From Aeromonas eucrenophila (GTDB lineage: Bacteria; Pseudomonadota; Gammaproteobacteria; Enterobacterales; Aeromonadaceae), in assembly GCF_000819865.1 (NCBI RefSeq), contig NZ_CDDF01000011.1, positions 362,875 to 426,874 of the forward strand: a stretch of 64,000 nt of DNA. Reading direction: 5' to 3'. The notes beneath the pieces were generated by a model. That model ran no database searches, was not told the DNA's origin, and saw only the letters and a program-made list of their open reading frames with translations. Made by a program: the position numbers and the translations under genes. This document shows, piece after piece, positions 5,986 through 14,039 of the stretch (position 1 is the first letter of the stretch; each line of letters opens with the position of its first letter).

Positions 5986-7653
5986 ATGTCTCTTGGCATC
6001 GAATATCGCTATTCCGAGCGTGGACCAGAGTCAGAACCAGTGTCTGACAACCTCCCTGAGCCTGTGCTCGTCGGCCCACCTATCCCGCTCCACATCATCA
6101 ACCAACGTCAATTCCGCATCATCACCGAATCCAGGGCTCGCATGGACAAAGCCAAGTCCATCGCTCTGGATAAGGCGCTGGCTGCCATTGACGCACTATT
6201 TAACAAACGAGGACCAACCATGGATAACTCCAACCAGAAAACCCAGATTGCCGACGCCATTGTCACCAAGTTCGAGCCTGCAGCCCCAGGCATTTACCCC
6301 GGTATCCCCGGCGAGGCCTACCACGGTGGACCAGGCTTATCCAAGAGCGGTTTGGATTGGGCTTTGGTGTCTGGCCAGCACTATCACTACTACCAAGTAG
6401 AAGGTAACGACCAGAAGCAAACTGCAGCCCTGCGAGAAGGCCGGATCCTGCACAAAGTCGTGCTGGAGTTTGAGGACTTCAACAGCGAGTTCGTTGTTGA
6501 GCCTGAATGGCCAGAAGATGCCATCAACGGTGCCGAGCAGATGAAGGCCATCATCCAGGCCTACAACGATAAGCTCGAGCAGAAACCAGTGATTGAGGAG
6601 CTCATCCAGGCAATCGAGAGCCACAACGCTAAGCTGCCAAAGCCCATTGACGCAGGCAAAAGCGTGGGTGAACACGAGGCAGCCTATGAACTGCTGCCCG
6701 AAGCATTCCAAACCCTGGGCGAAGATGACAAACGAACCGGTACAGCGCTCAAAGCCTGTATCAAGGCCTACAACGACGGCCTACCCAAGCCCGTTAAAGC
6801 ATCTGGCAGCTATCAAGCTGTGCTCGAGAATTACGCCCTGCTGGGCATCCAGCAAGCAGAGCGTGCGGCCCATATCCATGCCCTGCCGACCCCGCATCCT
6901 TTGAATGGCACCAAGGCTGAAATGGCAGAGCGGATCCGTACCTTCCACCCCGATGCTGTTTTCCTCGAGGAGCTCAAAGAGCAATTCATGCAAGGGGCCG
7001 GCAGCCGCGAGGTTCTGACAGCCAATGAGTATCAGCATGCTCTTCGCTATCGCGAGGCAGTCTTGGCCCATCCCGAAGCAGCGGTACTGCTTGATGAAGG
7101 GGTCGCCGAATCAAGCCTCTACTGGCATCACCCCGAAACCAAAGCTCTGCTCAAGTGCCGGCCAGACTGGATGCGTCCCGATCACGTTCTTGTTGATCTG
7201 AAATTCGTGCGCAACGCCAGCCCTAGCGGTTTCGCCCGGGATGGCAGCGCCCACAACTACCACGTTCAGGACGCCCACTACTGCGATGGATATGAAACCC
7301 TGACTGGCCACAAGCCGAGCTTTGTATTTGTCGCCGTCGAGAAGGACGGTCCCCTGGGTCGGGACGTGTTCAAGCCCATCTTGGTCGGCGTTTACTACTA
7401 CGGCCAAGATGACCAGCGCCGTGCAATCGAGTTACGCAATATGGCGGTACGAAACGTGGTGCGCTGGAGCCAGGACAACTACTGGCCCGGTCACGATGGT
7501 ATGGGGGAAATCATCGTCCCCACGTATCAGGCCAATGCCGAGCGCAGCACCCTCAATGAAGATGAGAGTGGCATAACGTTCACTCAAGTCACCGACGTTG
7601 AGCAGCCGCTGGACACACTTCCCGACAACCTCTTTGGCAGCGAGGCAGCATGA
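5986..7653 (+). CDS. RecE-like phage exonuclease, with possible internal start at 6220
   Basis: A 555-residue protein whose C-terminal third is the PD-(D/E)XK domain of RecE/exonuclease VIII: CRPDW near residue 390 and VDLKF at 403-407, followed by the HNYHVQDAHYCDGYE and PSFVFVAVEK motifs. These enzymes digest one strand of duplex ends and feed the RecT annealase, encoded next with a 4-bp overlap. Residues 1-78 look like an extra module. At 6220 (residue 79) an in-frame ATG has the element's own initiation context GAGGACCAACC, so a 477-residue form is likely also made. Residues 150-300 hold repeated AYN...LPKP(I/V) segments, as in long RecE N-terminal regions. Confidence 0.8.
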   Translation: MSLGIEYRYSERGPESEPVSDNLPEPVLVGPPIPLHIINQRQFRIITESRARMDKAKSIALDKALAAIDALFNKRGPTMDNSNQKTQIADAIVTKFEPAAPGIYPGIPGEAYHGGPGLSKSGLDWALVSGQHYHYYQVEGNDQKQTAALREGRILHKVVLEFEDFNSEFVVEPEWPEDAINGAEQMKAIIQAYNDKLEQKPVIEELIQAIESHNAKLPKPIDAGKSVGEHEAAYELLPEAFQTLGEDDKRTGTALKACIKAYNDGLPKPVKASGSYQAVLENYALLGIQQAERAAHIHALPTPHPLNGTKAEMAERIRTFHPDAVFLEELKEQFMQGAGSREVLTANEYQHALRYREAVLAHPEAAVLLDEGVAESSLYWHHPETKALLKCRPDWMRPDHVLVDLKFVRNASPSGFARDGSAHNYHVQDAHYCDGYETLTGHKPSFVFVAVEKDGPLGRDVFKPILVGVYYYGQDDQRRAIELRNMAVRNVVRWSQDNYWPGHDGMGEIIVPTYQANAERSTLNEDESGITFTQVTDVEQPLDTLPDNLFGSEAA

Positions 7654-8702
7654 TGAACAATCAAGTAGCAACCCAAGAGGCCAGCCCTGTGTTGGCCAAT
7701 GAGCGTGGCCAAGCCAACATGCTCAGCCTGATGATGAACGCCGATTTCATGACGAGCATCGACAAGATGGCAACCATGATGGCCAGCGGTAAGACAACTG
7801 TTCCTCAGCATCTGCGAGGCAACCAGGCTGACTGCTTTGCCATCTGCCTGCAGGCGATCCAATGGGGGATGAACCCCTTCCCTGTGGCCCAAAAGACACA
7901 CCTGGTCAATGGAACCCTCGGTTATGAGGCACAGTTGGTCAACGCCGTGGTCGTCAACTCCGGTGCGATCAAGGGGCGCTTTGACTACGAGTTCTTCGGA
8001 CCCTGGGAACGGGTGATCGGCAAGTTCAAGGTGATCCGCAAAGAGAAAGAGGGGAAACCCGTCGAGTATCGCGTACCTGACTGGACCTTTGCGGATGAGG
8101 CTGGGTGCGGCGTAAAGGTCATTGCGCATCTTGCCAACGGTCAGACTCGTGAGGTGACCCTGTTGCTACAGCAGGCACGCACACGAAACTCCACCCTTTG
8201 GGCTGATGACCCTAAGCAGCAGTTGGCCTATCTCGGGGTCAAGCGGTGGGCCCGGCTCTACACCCCGGACGTGATCCTCGGGGTCTACTCCGTCGATGAG
8301 TTGGAGGAGATAGACGTAACGCCCCCGAGTGACGGCCCGCAAAGCGGAACTGATGCAAAAGCAGAACTCACCCGCAAAGCAGCCGAGCGCCGCGCACAGC
8401 AGCAAAAAGGACAGGTTATCGAAGGTGAAGCCCAGGTCGTCAGCGCTGGACATGAGCCCGCGGCGGAGCCCATTTCAGATACCAATGAGCAACGTGAGCC
8501 AAAGGACCTCGAAGCAGAAGACCTCCTCGCCGATATCCTGTTCAGGATGGATCTCGCTCAGTCTGGTTCAGAGATGAAAACCCTGGTTACCGAAGTCAGC
8601 CAGCTGGGTCCCCGCCTTACCACTGAACAGAAGAAGTCAGCATCTGGCATCTACCAGAAAAACGTTGACCGCCTTGGGCTCAGTACCAAGAAAGCTGCAT
8701 AA
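7650..8702 (+). CDS. recT: RecT-type single-strand annealing protein
   Basis: A 350-residue RecT family protein. Characteristic segments are CFAICLQAIQWGMNPFPVAQKTHLVNGTLGYEAQLVNA and the ADEAGCGVKV / DPKQQLAYLGVKRWARLYTPDVILGVYS core (residues 60-215). A charged linker and a helical C-terminal domain follow. RecT anneals complementary strands produced by its partner exonuclease, here the RecE-like gene overlapping by 4 bp. The pair probably serves phage recombination or circularisation. Confidence 0.92.
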   Translation: MMNNQVATQEASPVLANERGQANMLSLMMNADFMTSIDKMATMMASGKTTVPQHLRGNQADCFAICLQAIQWGMNPFPVAQKTHLVNGTLGYEAQLVNAVVVNSGAIKGRFDYEFFGPWERVIGKFKVIRKEKEGKPVEYRVPDWTFADEAGCGVKVIAHLANGQTREVTLLLQQARTRNSTLWADDPKQQLAYLGVKRWARLYTPDVILGVYSVDELEEIDVTPPSDGPQSGTDAKAELTRKAAERRAQQQKGQVIEGEAQVVSAGHEPAAEPISDTNEQREPKDLEAEDLLADILFRMDLAQSGSEMKTLVTEVSQLGPRLTTEQKKSASGIYQKNVDRLGLSTKKAA

Positions 8703-8754
8703 CCCATCTATCCAGCCCACAAACCAGTGGGCTCTTTTCTCCAAGGACCCAACC

Positions 8755-9786
8755 ATGACCACCCAGCTGAACCCCAGCGAGGCGACCAGCCTCGCCCTGA
8801 ATACCCTGAGTACTCAACTTCGGGCCATCCTCCAAATGCCGGACGGCCCGGCCAAGGTCGCCATCGCCAGTTTCGAAACTCTTCTCGCTGCCAACCTGAC
8901 CATGATCAGCGACGCGGCCAACGAACATATCGACGAGTTCAATGCCCTTATCGGTGAACTGGAAGCCCGGGATCAGGAGATCGAGGCCATCACCCAAGAG
9001 CACAGCGCGCTCAAGATCCAGAGCTCTCGCCTGATAGCGGCTCGCCGTACTGACGAAGAGATGGTTCGCAAAATTGAGGCCACCAGCGCCCAAATAGCCC
9101 ATCAACGTGACGCCTACAAACGCGACGCGGAAGAGGGCCGTCGCCACAAACCCGAGCTGGACAAGGCCAGGGCTCGGCTAAAGCGACTGGAAGAATCCGC
9201 CGTCAAACGGGAGGCCGAGCACAACGAACTCAAGATGAAGCTGCAGCGTACCGAATCCCTCCTGATGCGAGCAGCCCGGGGTGTTATCCAAGCCAAAGAC
9301 ACTGTACAGAACGTCCAGCACCGCATGATGCAGGATGGCCTTGAGGCCGAAGTGACATTCGAAGTGAAGGGAGTCCATTACTACATCTATCGCCGCCCCT
9401 GCATCGTAGCTGAGGCCTTCAAACCCACGGATGGCCAAGTGGCTAGCCGAGATCACATGTATGTGTTTCGCGTCGAGACCAGCGCCGGCTACCACTGGGA
9501 TGCCATTCCTCTGGTGGATGGTGATGTGGGTATCGTGAAGCAGCGCGCCATGCCAAAGGAAGTGAAACAGTACCTGGTCAACGAGTACAAACAGAGCCCC
9601 TTGTTTGAACTGGAGCATATTCGCCTGCGCAGTGATGAGCTGGATCAGGGGATTGGAAAACTTTCGAACGTCCTAGCGGAGCTCGAGAGCATCGACCACA
9701 GCCTGACGCCCCTCAAGGTCAAAGACAGCCTCAAGCAAACTCGTGCCCGCAAGCTGATGGGTAATTCAGGGAAGAAAGCGGCATGA
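8755..9786 (+). CDS. Coiled-coil prophage protein next to the recombination genes
   Basis: A 343-residue protein. Residues about 45-200 are a long predicted coiled coil (EARDQEIEAITQEHSALK... and KARARLKRLEESAVKREAEHNELKMKLQRTE). The C-terminal part is a mixed domain with a YYIYRRP motif. The open frame reaches 8665, but the start at 8755 carries AGGACCCAACC before ATG. Function is unknown; position suggests an accessory role in recombination. Confidence 0.65.
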   Translation: MTTQLNPSEATSLALNTLSTQLRAILQMPDGPAKVAIASFETLLAANLTMISDAANEHIDEFNALIGELEARDQEIEAITQEHSALKIQSSRLIAARRTDEEMVRKIEATSAQIAHQRDAYKRDAEEGRRHKPELDKARARLKRLEESAVKREAEHNELKMKLQRTESLLMRAARGVIQAKDTVQNVQHRMMQDGLEAEVTFEVKGVHYYIYRRPCIVAEAFKPTDGQVASRDHMYVFRVETSAGYHWDAIPLVDGDVGIVKQRAMPKEVKQYLVNEYKQSPLFELEHIRLRSDELDQGIGKLSNVLAELESIDHSLTPLKVKDSLKQTRARKLMGNSGKKAA

Positions 9787-10013
9787 CATCTATCACCATC
9801 ACCCAAGAGATAGAGGTTGATATTGACCTCGAAGAAATCGACACCGAAGTGCTAGAAGAAGCTCTCAAGGCTCGCCGCCGGAGCATCTCCGGAATAGAGG
9901 TTGGGTCTGAGCTAGTAGATCAGATCTACTACGCGCTGCGTGACAACGATGTCGATACTCTCAAGCGCCACTCCGGAACACTGGTATACGCAGTCTCCGG
10001 CCGCATCGTATAG
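9783..10013 (+). CDS. Small acidic prophage protein
   Basis: A 76-residue acidic protein (EIEVDIDLEEIDTEVLEEALKARRR...). Its ATG overlaps the stop of the coiled-coil gene and its end lies 8 bp before the methyltransferase. No domain is recognised. Small acidic phage proteins often mimic DNA or inhibit host nucleases, but nothing specific is visible here. Confidence 0.6.
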   Translation: MTSITITQEIEVDIDLEEIDTEVLEEALKARRRSISGIEVGSELVDQIYYALRDNDVDTLKRHSGTLVYAVSGRIV

Positions 10014-10021
10014 GAGTAGTC

Positions 10022-10609
10022 ATGAAAATTGACATCCTCAATACTGATCGCAAGTACCGCGTGATCTACGCGGATCCCGCCTGGAAATTTGGCAACCGCA
10101 ACACCGGTGGAAGCATGACCAGCTCTGCCGAGGCGAAGTACACCGTGACCAGCGTCGCCGATATGGCGGCCCTTCCGGTAGCCCAATTGGCCGACGAGAA
10201 CTGCCTGCTGGTGATGTGGTGGGTAGGCAGCATGCCGCAGGAAGCGATCGACCTGTGCTGCGCATGGGGCTTCCGCCTAGTGAACATGAATGGTTTTGTG
10301 TGGCGCAAGCTGACCAAGGCGAAGCGGATCCCGGTCTTCGGCATGGGATTCACCACTAGGGCTGGGTCTGAGAGCGCGCTGATCGGTGTGAAGGGCAAGT
10401 TGGGACGGCTTATCAAGGACAAGAGTGTCCGTGCAGTCATCGAGGCGCCGGTGGGCCGACATAGCGAGAAGCCAAACGAGTTCCGCGAGGCCATAGAGAA
10501 ACTATGCGGTGATGCGCCGCGCATAGAGCTCTTTGCTCGTCTGGCCGCCCCAGGCTGGGACTGCTGGGGTAATGAAGCACCATCACTGCTGACGCAGTCT
10601 GCAGCCTGA
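10022..10609 (+). CDS. MT-A70 family adenine-N6 DNA methyltransferase
   Basis: A 195-residue methyltransferase. The catalytic motif DPAW is at residues 18-21, near the N-terminus as in the MT-A70/Dam-like phage enzymes. It is followed by ENCLLVMWWVG and GFVWRKLTKAKRIPVFGMGFTTR, the region that usually forms the SAM pocket, and the C-terminal RHSEKPNEFREAIEKL / IELFARLAAPGWDCWGNE, diagnostic for this family. There is no cognate restriction gene beside it, so it probably modifies phage DNA against host restriction. Confidence 0.88.
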   Translation: MKIDILNTDRKYRVIYADPAWKFGNRNTGGSMTSSAEAKYTVTSVADMAALPVAQLADENCLLVMWWVGSMPQEAIDLCCAWGFRLVNMNGFVWRKLTKAKRIPVFGMGFTTRAGSESALIGVKGKLGRLIKDKSVRAVIEAPVGRHSEKPNEFREAIEKLCGDAPRIELFARLAAPGWDCWGNEAPSLLTQSAA

Positions 10610-10668
10610 TACCCCCAACCCATCCACTGCTGGCCTCACAGAATCGGTGGATAACTCATAGGACTCCC

Positions 10669-10857
10669 ATGCAAAAGACCGAAAGTCCCTACTGCGGCGC
10701 AGTAGTCTTTGGGCTCGGCGTCGTCATGCCCGACCCTAAGCAACCTGACAAATTCATCCTACCGGGCGGTACTACCTGCGATCGGCAAACCGCCGAAACC
10801 GCGGCCCGCAAGATTCACAACTTGCAGAAACAAAGCCACCCCAAGCTTCGGAGATGA
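10669..10857 (+). CDS. Hypothetical small prophage protein
   Basis: A 62-residue protein with a Gly/Val-rich N-terminal half (YCGAVVFGLGVVMPDP) and a basic C-terminus. It lies between the methyltransferase and another small gene, three bases from the latter's start. No domain is recognised. Confidence 0.5.
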   Translation: MQKTESPYCGAVVFGLGVVMPDPKQPDKFILPGGTTCDRQTAETAARKIHNLQKQSHPKLRR

Positions 10858-10860
10858 GTC

Positions 10861-11079
10861 ATGCGCTACCAAGAACCCATTATCCAATCTGGGTTGACCC
10901 GGAAAGAAGCTACTGATGTGCGGGAGCGATACCTCCGCATCAATCCCGGCGCCCGGGTCACCATCGATAGCCAGCCCGATAACCCCCAGCTCAAGACCCT
11001 GATAGCCCACCTCCCCGTCCTGCCATTTAGGCGGGTACGGGATCCTGGTTTTATCGGGTACCGCGGCTGGCGGGATTAA
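10861..11079 (+). CDS. Hypothetical small prophage protein
   Basis: A 72-residue protein (MRYQEPIIQSGLTRKEATDVRERYL...) with a helical N-terminal part and a basic aromatic C-terminus (FRRVRDPGFIGYRGWRD). It is the last gene before the separate promoter at 11132. An inverted repeat ATTGCCCC/GGGGCAAT just after it could end the upstream transcript. Function unknown. Confidence 0.5.
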   Translation: MRYQEPIIQSGLTRKEATDVRERYLRINPGARVTIDSQPDNPQLKTLIAHLPVLPFRRVRDPGFIGYRGWRD

Positions 11080-11131
11080 CCATTGCCCCAGCCAGTCCGG
11101 GGCAATTGCCTGTCATACTCAACCAAAGGTT

Positions 11132-11161
11132 GACTGCGCATTGTTGTCTGCCAGATACTTT
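11132..11161 (+). promoter_or_regulatory. Candidate independent promoter of a two-gene cassette
   Basis: TTGACT (11132-11137) and GATACT (11156-11161), spacer 18, lie upstream of the genes at 11200 and 11472. This gives the pair its own expression inside the prophage operon. Confidence 0.5.
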
Positions 11162-11199
11162 GCCAAATTCAAATGAATCATCAACTAGCAGGATTCACC

Positions 11200-11469
11200 A
11201 TGGCAGTTTTTGCGGTCATAACATCAAATGCATCAGATAAGCTGGGATCGATCATCCCCGCCAAACTGGAGCCGCAAGACTTTCACAAAGTGGATGAACG
11301 GACTTGGTTCGTGAAGGCTCCGGGTACGATCGTCACCCCCAAAGAGCTATCGGATTTTTTAGGTATCAGTCAAGGGGGAGTCGGTCACGCACTGATCTTT
11401 CACATCACCACCTACTGGGGCTATCACGCCAAAGAAACGTGGGATTGGCTGAGCGTGAAAGGGGTATAA
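11200..11469 (+). CDS. Small soluble protein of a moron-like pair
   Basis: An 89-residue protein (MAVFAVIT...). An upstream in-frame ATG at 11173 exists, but AGGA at about 8 bases before 11200 favours the shorter form. The pattern AVIT-N...KL...FHKVDERTWFVKAPGT...LGIS...GHALIFHITTYWGYHAKETWDWL resembles a small conserved family that I know only as hypothetical, with a C-terminal W-D-W-(I/L)-K motif. It is followed two bases later by a membrane-anchored coiled-coil protein, and the two share a promoter and terminator. Function unknown. Confidence 0.6.
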   Translation: MAVFAVITSNASDKLGSIIPAKLEPQDFHKVDERTWFVKAPGTIVTPKELSDFLGISQGGVGHALIFHITTYWGYHAKETWDWLSVKGV

Positions 11470-11471
11470 CT

Positions 11472-11945
11472 GTGGCTAACCCAGACCGCAATCTCTCTGA
11501 TGGCGTCAGTCCTCAGGCTGAGGGAACGCCTCGAAGAAATACGGAAAATGGCCAGATCCAATGGCTGGTTGAATCCGTTTCATCCCTAAAAGCCAGCCAA
11601 GATACCTTAACTGTCGAGGTTAAAAGCAACAAAGACCACTTCAGTACTCAGCTAGACCACAAGCTAGAGTTGCTGAATGTCACCACAGCACAGAAAAATG
11701 ACGCCATTGCAGCGAAGCTAACCCATGTCGATGAACGCCTGGCCGAAAGGCATAAAACCCTTGAAGATAAGATCAACAGCCATCATCAGCTAATGATGGC
11801 AAAGCTCGAAGCAATGGAGCACAAGGTCGGTAAGGCCCATTCAGATACCCGCTTCGACACAATGAAATGGGTGATTGGTATGATGGTCGGTTTCCCCTCG
11901 ATTGCATGGGCCGCCGTCCAGATCGTCAAGGCCTTCGCTAAATAG
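11472..11945 (+). CDS. Coiled-coil protein with C-terminal membrane anchor (moron-like pair)
   Basis: A 157-residue protein starting at GTG 11472, two bases after the preceding gene. Residues 30-120 are predicted coiled coil with several VEVKSNKD/LDHKLELL-type heptads. Residues about 132-150 (MKWVIGMMVGFPSIAWAAVQIV) form one transmembrane helix, leaving a short basic tail. A terminator follows at 11969. A small soluble protein paired with a tail-anchored coiled coil is a layout seen in phage exclusion or signalling cargo, but no function can be assigned. Confidence 0.65.
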   Translation: MANPDRNLSDGVSPQAEGTPRRNTENGQIQWLVESVSSLKASQDTLTVEVKSNKDHFSTQLDHKLELLNVTTAQKNDAIAAKLTHVDERLAERHKTLEDKINSHHQLMMAKLEAMEHKVGKAHSDTRFDTMKWVIGMMVGFPSIAWAAVQIVKAFAK

Positions 11946-11968
11946 CGTCCAGCCCTTAGCATTCCCCC

Positions 11969-11993
11969 AAGCCCAGCCACGCTGGGCTTTTTG
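11969..11993 (+). terminator. Rho-independent terminator after the two-gene cassette
   Basis: The hairpin AAGCCCAGC-CAC-GCTGGGCTT followed by TTTG closes the cassette that starts at 11132. Confidence 0.8.
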
Positions 11994-12094
11994 TTATCCC
12001 CCCCAGGACTCGTTATGGCGAGAAACCCGCATTAAGCGGCCCTTCCTTCAATCCAATTGGCGCCCCATCCTCAAGGACAGGAGGCCCACGCCAA

Positions 12095-12532
12095 ATGCAA
12101 CAACTTCAACTGACCATCGACCAGGACAGCCAACTACTCAACGACCTGGTCAGCACTGTGCGCTCCCCTACCCTTTCCCGATCGGCCAAGCTCGCCGAGA
12201 TCGGCCGCATCCTGGCTCACTTCGATCTGCCTATCGAAGCCCCCAGAGTCAGCGGCCAACTCTGGAGCGCCACCGAGTTGGGTAAGGAGCTGGGGGTCAG
12301 CGCCCAAGCCATTGGCCGACTGGCCAACCTGCACCAACTAAAACGCCCAGCCTTCGGGGAATACCGCCTTGACCAGGCGGTCTGCAGCAGGAAGCAGGTG
12401 GAATGCTTCCTCTATAACCGAGCCGGCCGGGATGAAATAACCAAACTGACGAGGACCAACTACCATGGGAACAGTAATCGACCCCGCAAAAAGCCAGCTC
12501 CCGGGCCAACTCACAATACTGAGAATGCCTGA
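12095..12532 (+). CDS. Hypothetical prophage protein with helix-turn-helix-like centre
   Basis: A 145-residue protein. The segment WSATELGKELGVSAQAIGRLANLHQLKRPAFGEYRLD (about residues 56-93) looks like a winged helix similar to regulators of the Rha/KilA-C or antirepressor kind. The C-terminus is basic and disordered. AGGAGG precedes the start by about 10 bases. It overlaps the excisionase-like gene and so belongs to the xis-int transcript. Confidence 0.6.
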   Translation: MQQLQLTIDQDSQLLNDLVSTVRSPTLSRSAKLAEIGRILAHFDLPIEAPRVSGQLWSATELGKELGVSAQAIGRLANLHQLKRPAFGEYRLDQAVCSRKQVECFLYNRAGRDEITKLTRTNYHGNSNRPRKKPAPGPTHNTENA

Positions 12533-12722
12533 CGCCATCCCACTCAGCACCTACCTGAGCACCATCGAGCTTACCGATCGGGACACAATTAATAAGCGGA
12601 TCCAGCGTGGCATCTGGCAGCTTGGGGTGCATATCGTCAACGTGGACGGAGTAAAGGAACGCTGGGTGAACATCGCGGAGGTAACAAAGTGGGCAATGAA
12701 AAACAGCTCCCACGCGGCGTGA
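12465..12722 (+). CDS. Excisionase-like protein
   Basis: An 85-residue protein preceding and overlapping the integrase. The segment LTDRDTINKRIQRGIWQLGVHIVNVDGVKERWVNIAEVTKWA is a MerR-like winged helix of the kind found in phage excisionases. The start carries a variant of the recurrent context (GAGGACCAACTACC before ATG). Expected role: bend DNA at the attachment site and bias the integrase to excision. Confidence 0.7.
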   Translation: MGTVIDPAKSQLPGQLTILRMPDAIPLSTYLSTIELTDRDTINKRIQRGIWQLGVHIVNVDGVKERWVNIAEVTKWAMKNSSHAA

Positions 12723-13858
12723 CCGTCCGTGGCGAGACCATCAATATCACCTTCACCTTCAAAGGGGTTCGCTGTCGTGAGCCCCTGTCAAACCTGCCCA
12801 ACACCACCGCCAATGTGCGCTATGCCGGGCGCCTGCTCGGGGAGATCCAGGGCAAGATTGAACGGGGCCAATTCGCCTATGCAGACTATTTCCCGAAGTC
12901 CAAGAAGCTGCGCATGTTCGGCGGTGCCTCGATCGCCGCCAAGGTCTCCGACTACCTGGACGAATACTTGCAGCAATGTGAACGACGGGGGCTCAGCCCC
13001 TCCACCATGGTCGGGTACCGCAAGTGCCACAAGGCACTGGCCGACCTGCATGGGATCACCGTTTCTGAGCTGTCTCCGGCACAAGTGAAAAACTGGCTGG
13101 TGAGAAGCGGTACCACTGCCAAGACTGCGCGCAATAGGCTGTCGTTCCTGCGTAGTTCCATTGACGAAGCAGTCACAGATGGGCTGTTGCCATCTAACCC
13201 AGTATCGCTGGTTACCGTCTCTCGATATTTGGACGTAGATTCAACTCCTGAACAGGGAGCCAAAGACGTGGATCCGTTCACCCCGGAAGAGGTGTCCGCC
13301 ATCATATCGACAGCCAACGGTATCAACGAGCAATGGGCCAACCTGTTTGCCTTCGCTTTCGCTACCGGCATGCGGCCATCGGAGATCTGCGCACTGAGCT
13401 GGTCATCCATCGACTGGATCGGCGGCACGGTGCTGGTGTCGCGTGCCAAAGTGGTCGGGGTAATCAAGACCACCAAGACTAGGGCCGGGACTCGCACCAT
13501 CGATCTGACCGGCGATGCGCTGGCAGCACTGACCAGCCAGAAGCTGTTTACCTTCATGCGGGGAGACTATGTATTTGATGACCCCAAACTCGGCCAGCCA
13601 TGGGCCGGTGCGGATGCCATCAGAAAAAAAGCCTGGCTCTATACCCTCAAGCGATCCGGCGTCCGCTATCGCCACCTCTACCAGACCCGCCACACCTTCG
13701 CCACGGCCAACATCAGCCGCGGCTGCAACCTGTTTTGGCTCGCCAGCCAGATGGGACATAAAGGACCGGAGATGCTGTTTCGGCACTACGGATCCTACCT
13801 TTCCGAGTACGATGGCCAGACCTCAAAAGCGCCAATCCTGATCCAAAATCCAGCCTAG
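12689..13858 (+). CDS. int: Prophage tyrosine integrase
   Basis: A 389-residue tyrosine recombinase. The start is GTG at 12689 with GGAGG seven bases upstream, overlapping the excisionase-like gene by 34 bp. Residues 1-90 are the arm-binding N-terminal domain, 90-190 a SAM-like core-binding domain (SDYLDEYLQQCERRGLSPSTMVGY), and 195-389 the catalytic domain. Catalytic residues seen are Arg in GMRPSEIC, Lys in the beta-hairpin (VGVIKTTKTRAGTR), Arg-His in QTRHTFAT, the His of GHKGPEM and the nucleophile Tyr in RHYGSY. It is the last element gene and abuts the tRNA-like site at 13870. Confidence 0.95.
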   Translation: MGNEKQLPRGVTVRGETINITFTFKGVRCREPLSNLPNTTANVRYAGRLLGEIQGKIERGQFAYADYFPKSKKLRMFGGASIAAKVSDYLDEYLQQCERRGLSPSTMVGYRKCHKALADLHGITVSELSPAQVKNWLVRSGTTAKTARNRLSFLRSSIDEAVTDGLLPSNPVSLVTVSRYLDVDSTPEQGAKDVDPFTPEEVSAIISTANGINEQWANLFAFAFATGMRPSEICALSWSSIDWIGGTVLVSRAKVVGVIKTTKTRAGTRTIDLTGDALAALTSQKLFTFMRGDYVFDDPKLGQPWAGADAIRKKAWLYTLKRSGVRYRHLYQTRHTFATANISRGCNLFWLASQMGHKGPEMLFRHYGSYLSEYDGQTSKAPILIQNPA

Positions 13859-13869
13859 AAATAAAAAAG

Positions 13870-13928
13870 CCTTATAGTTCAATTGGTAAAGCTGCTCAGT
13901 CTGGGGGTTCAAATCCCCCCAGCCCAAA
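13870..13928 (+). other. Degenerate tRNA-like sequence, probable attachment-site remnant
   Basis: A D-arm-like segment (TAGTTCAATTGGTAAAGC) is followed, without a normal anticodon arm, by a perfect T-arm (GGGGG-TTCAAAT-CCCCC) and AGCCCA. It cannot fold as a full tRNA and lacks CCA. Its place directly after int at the prophage edge fits an attR or attL copy of a tRNA 3' end, with the intact tRNA expected at the other prophage end. Confidence 0.5.
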
Positions 13929-13935
13929 CGTTTGG

Positions 13936-13969
13936 AAAAGGCCACTTCGCAAGAAGTGGCCTTTTTTTA
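13936..13969. terminator. Bidirectional terminator between int and the chromosomal GNAT gene
   Basis: A 12-bp stem AAAGGCCACTTC/GAAGTGGCCTTT with GCAA loop, flanked by A-run and T-run, lies between convergent genes. Confidence 0.85.
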
Positions 13970-14039
13970 TCTCGAGTTCCAGAGAACCTGTCGTCAGGGC
14001 ACCAAAACTTTCGCTAGTGCCCTGAGGGGAGATAAGAGG

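Noticed and set aside
13870-13928. Functional tRNA gene
   Set aside because: No anticodon arm, no matching acceptor stem and no CCA, so listed only as a remnant.
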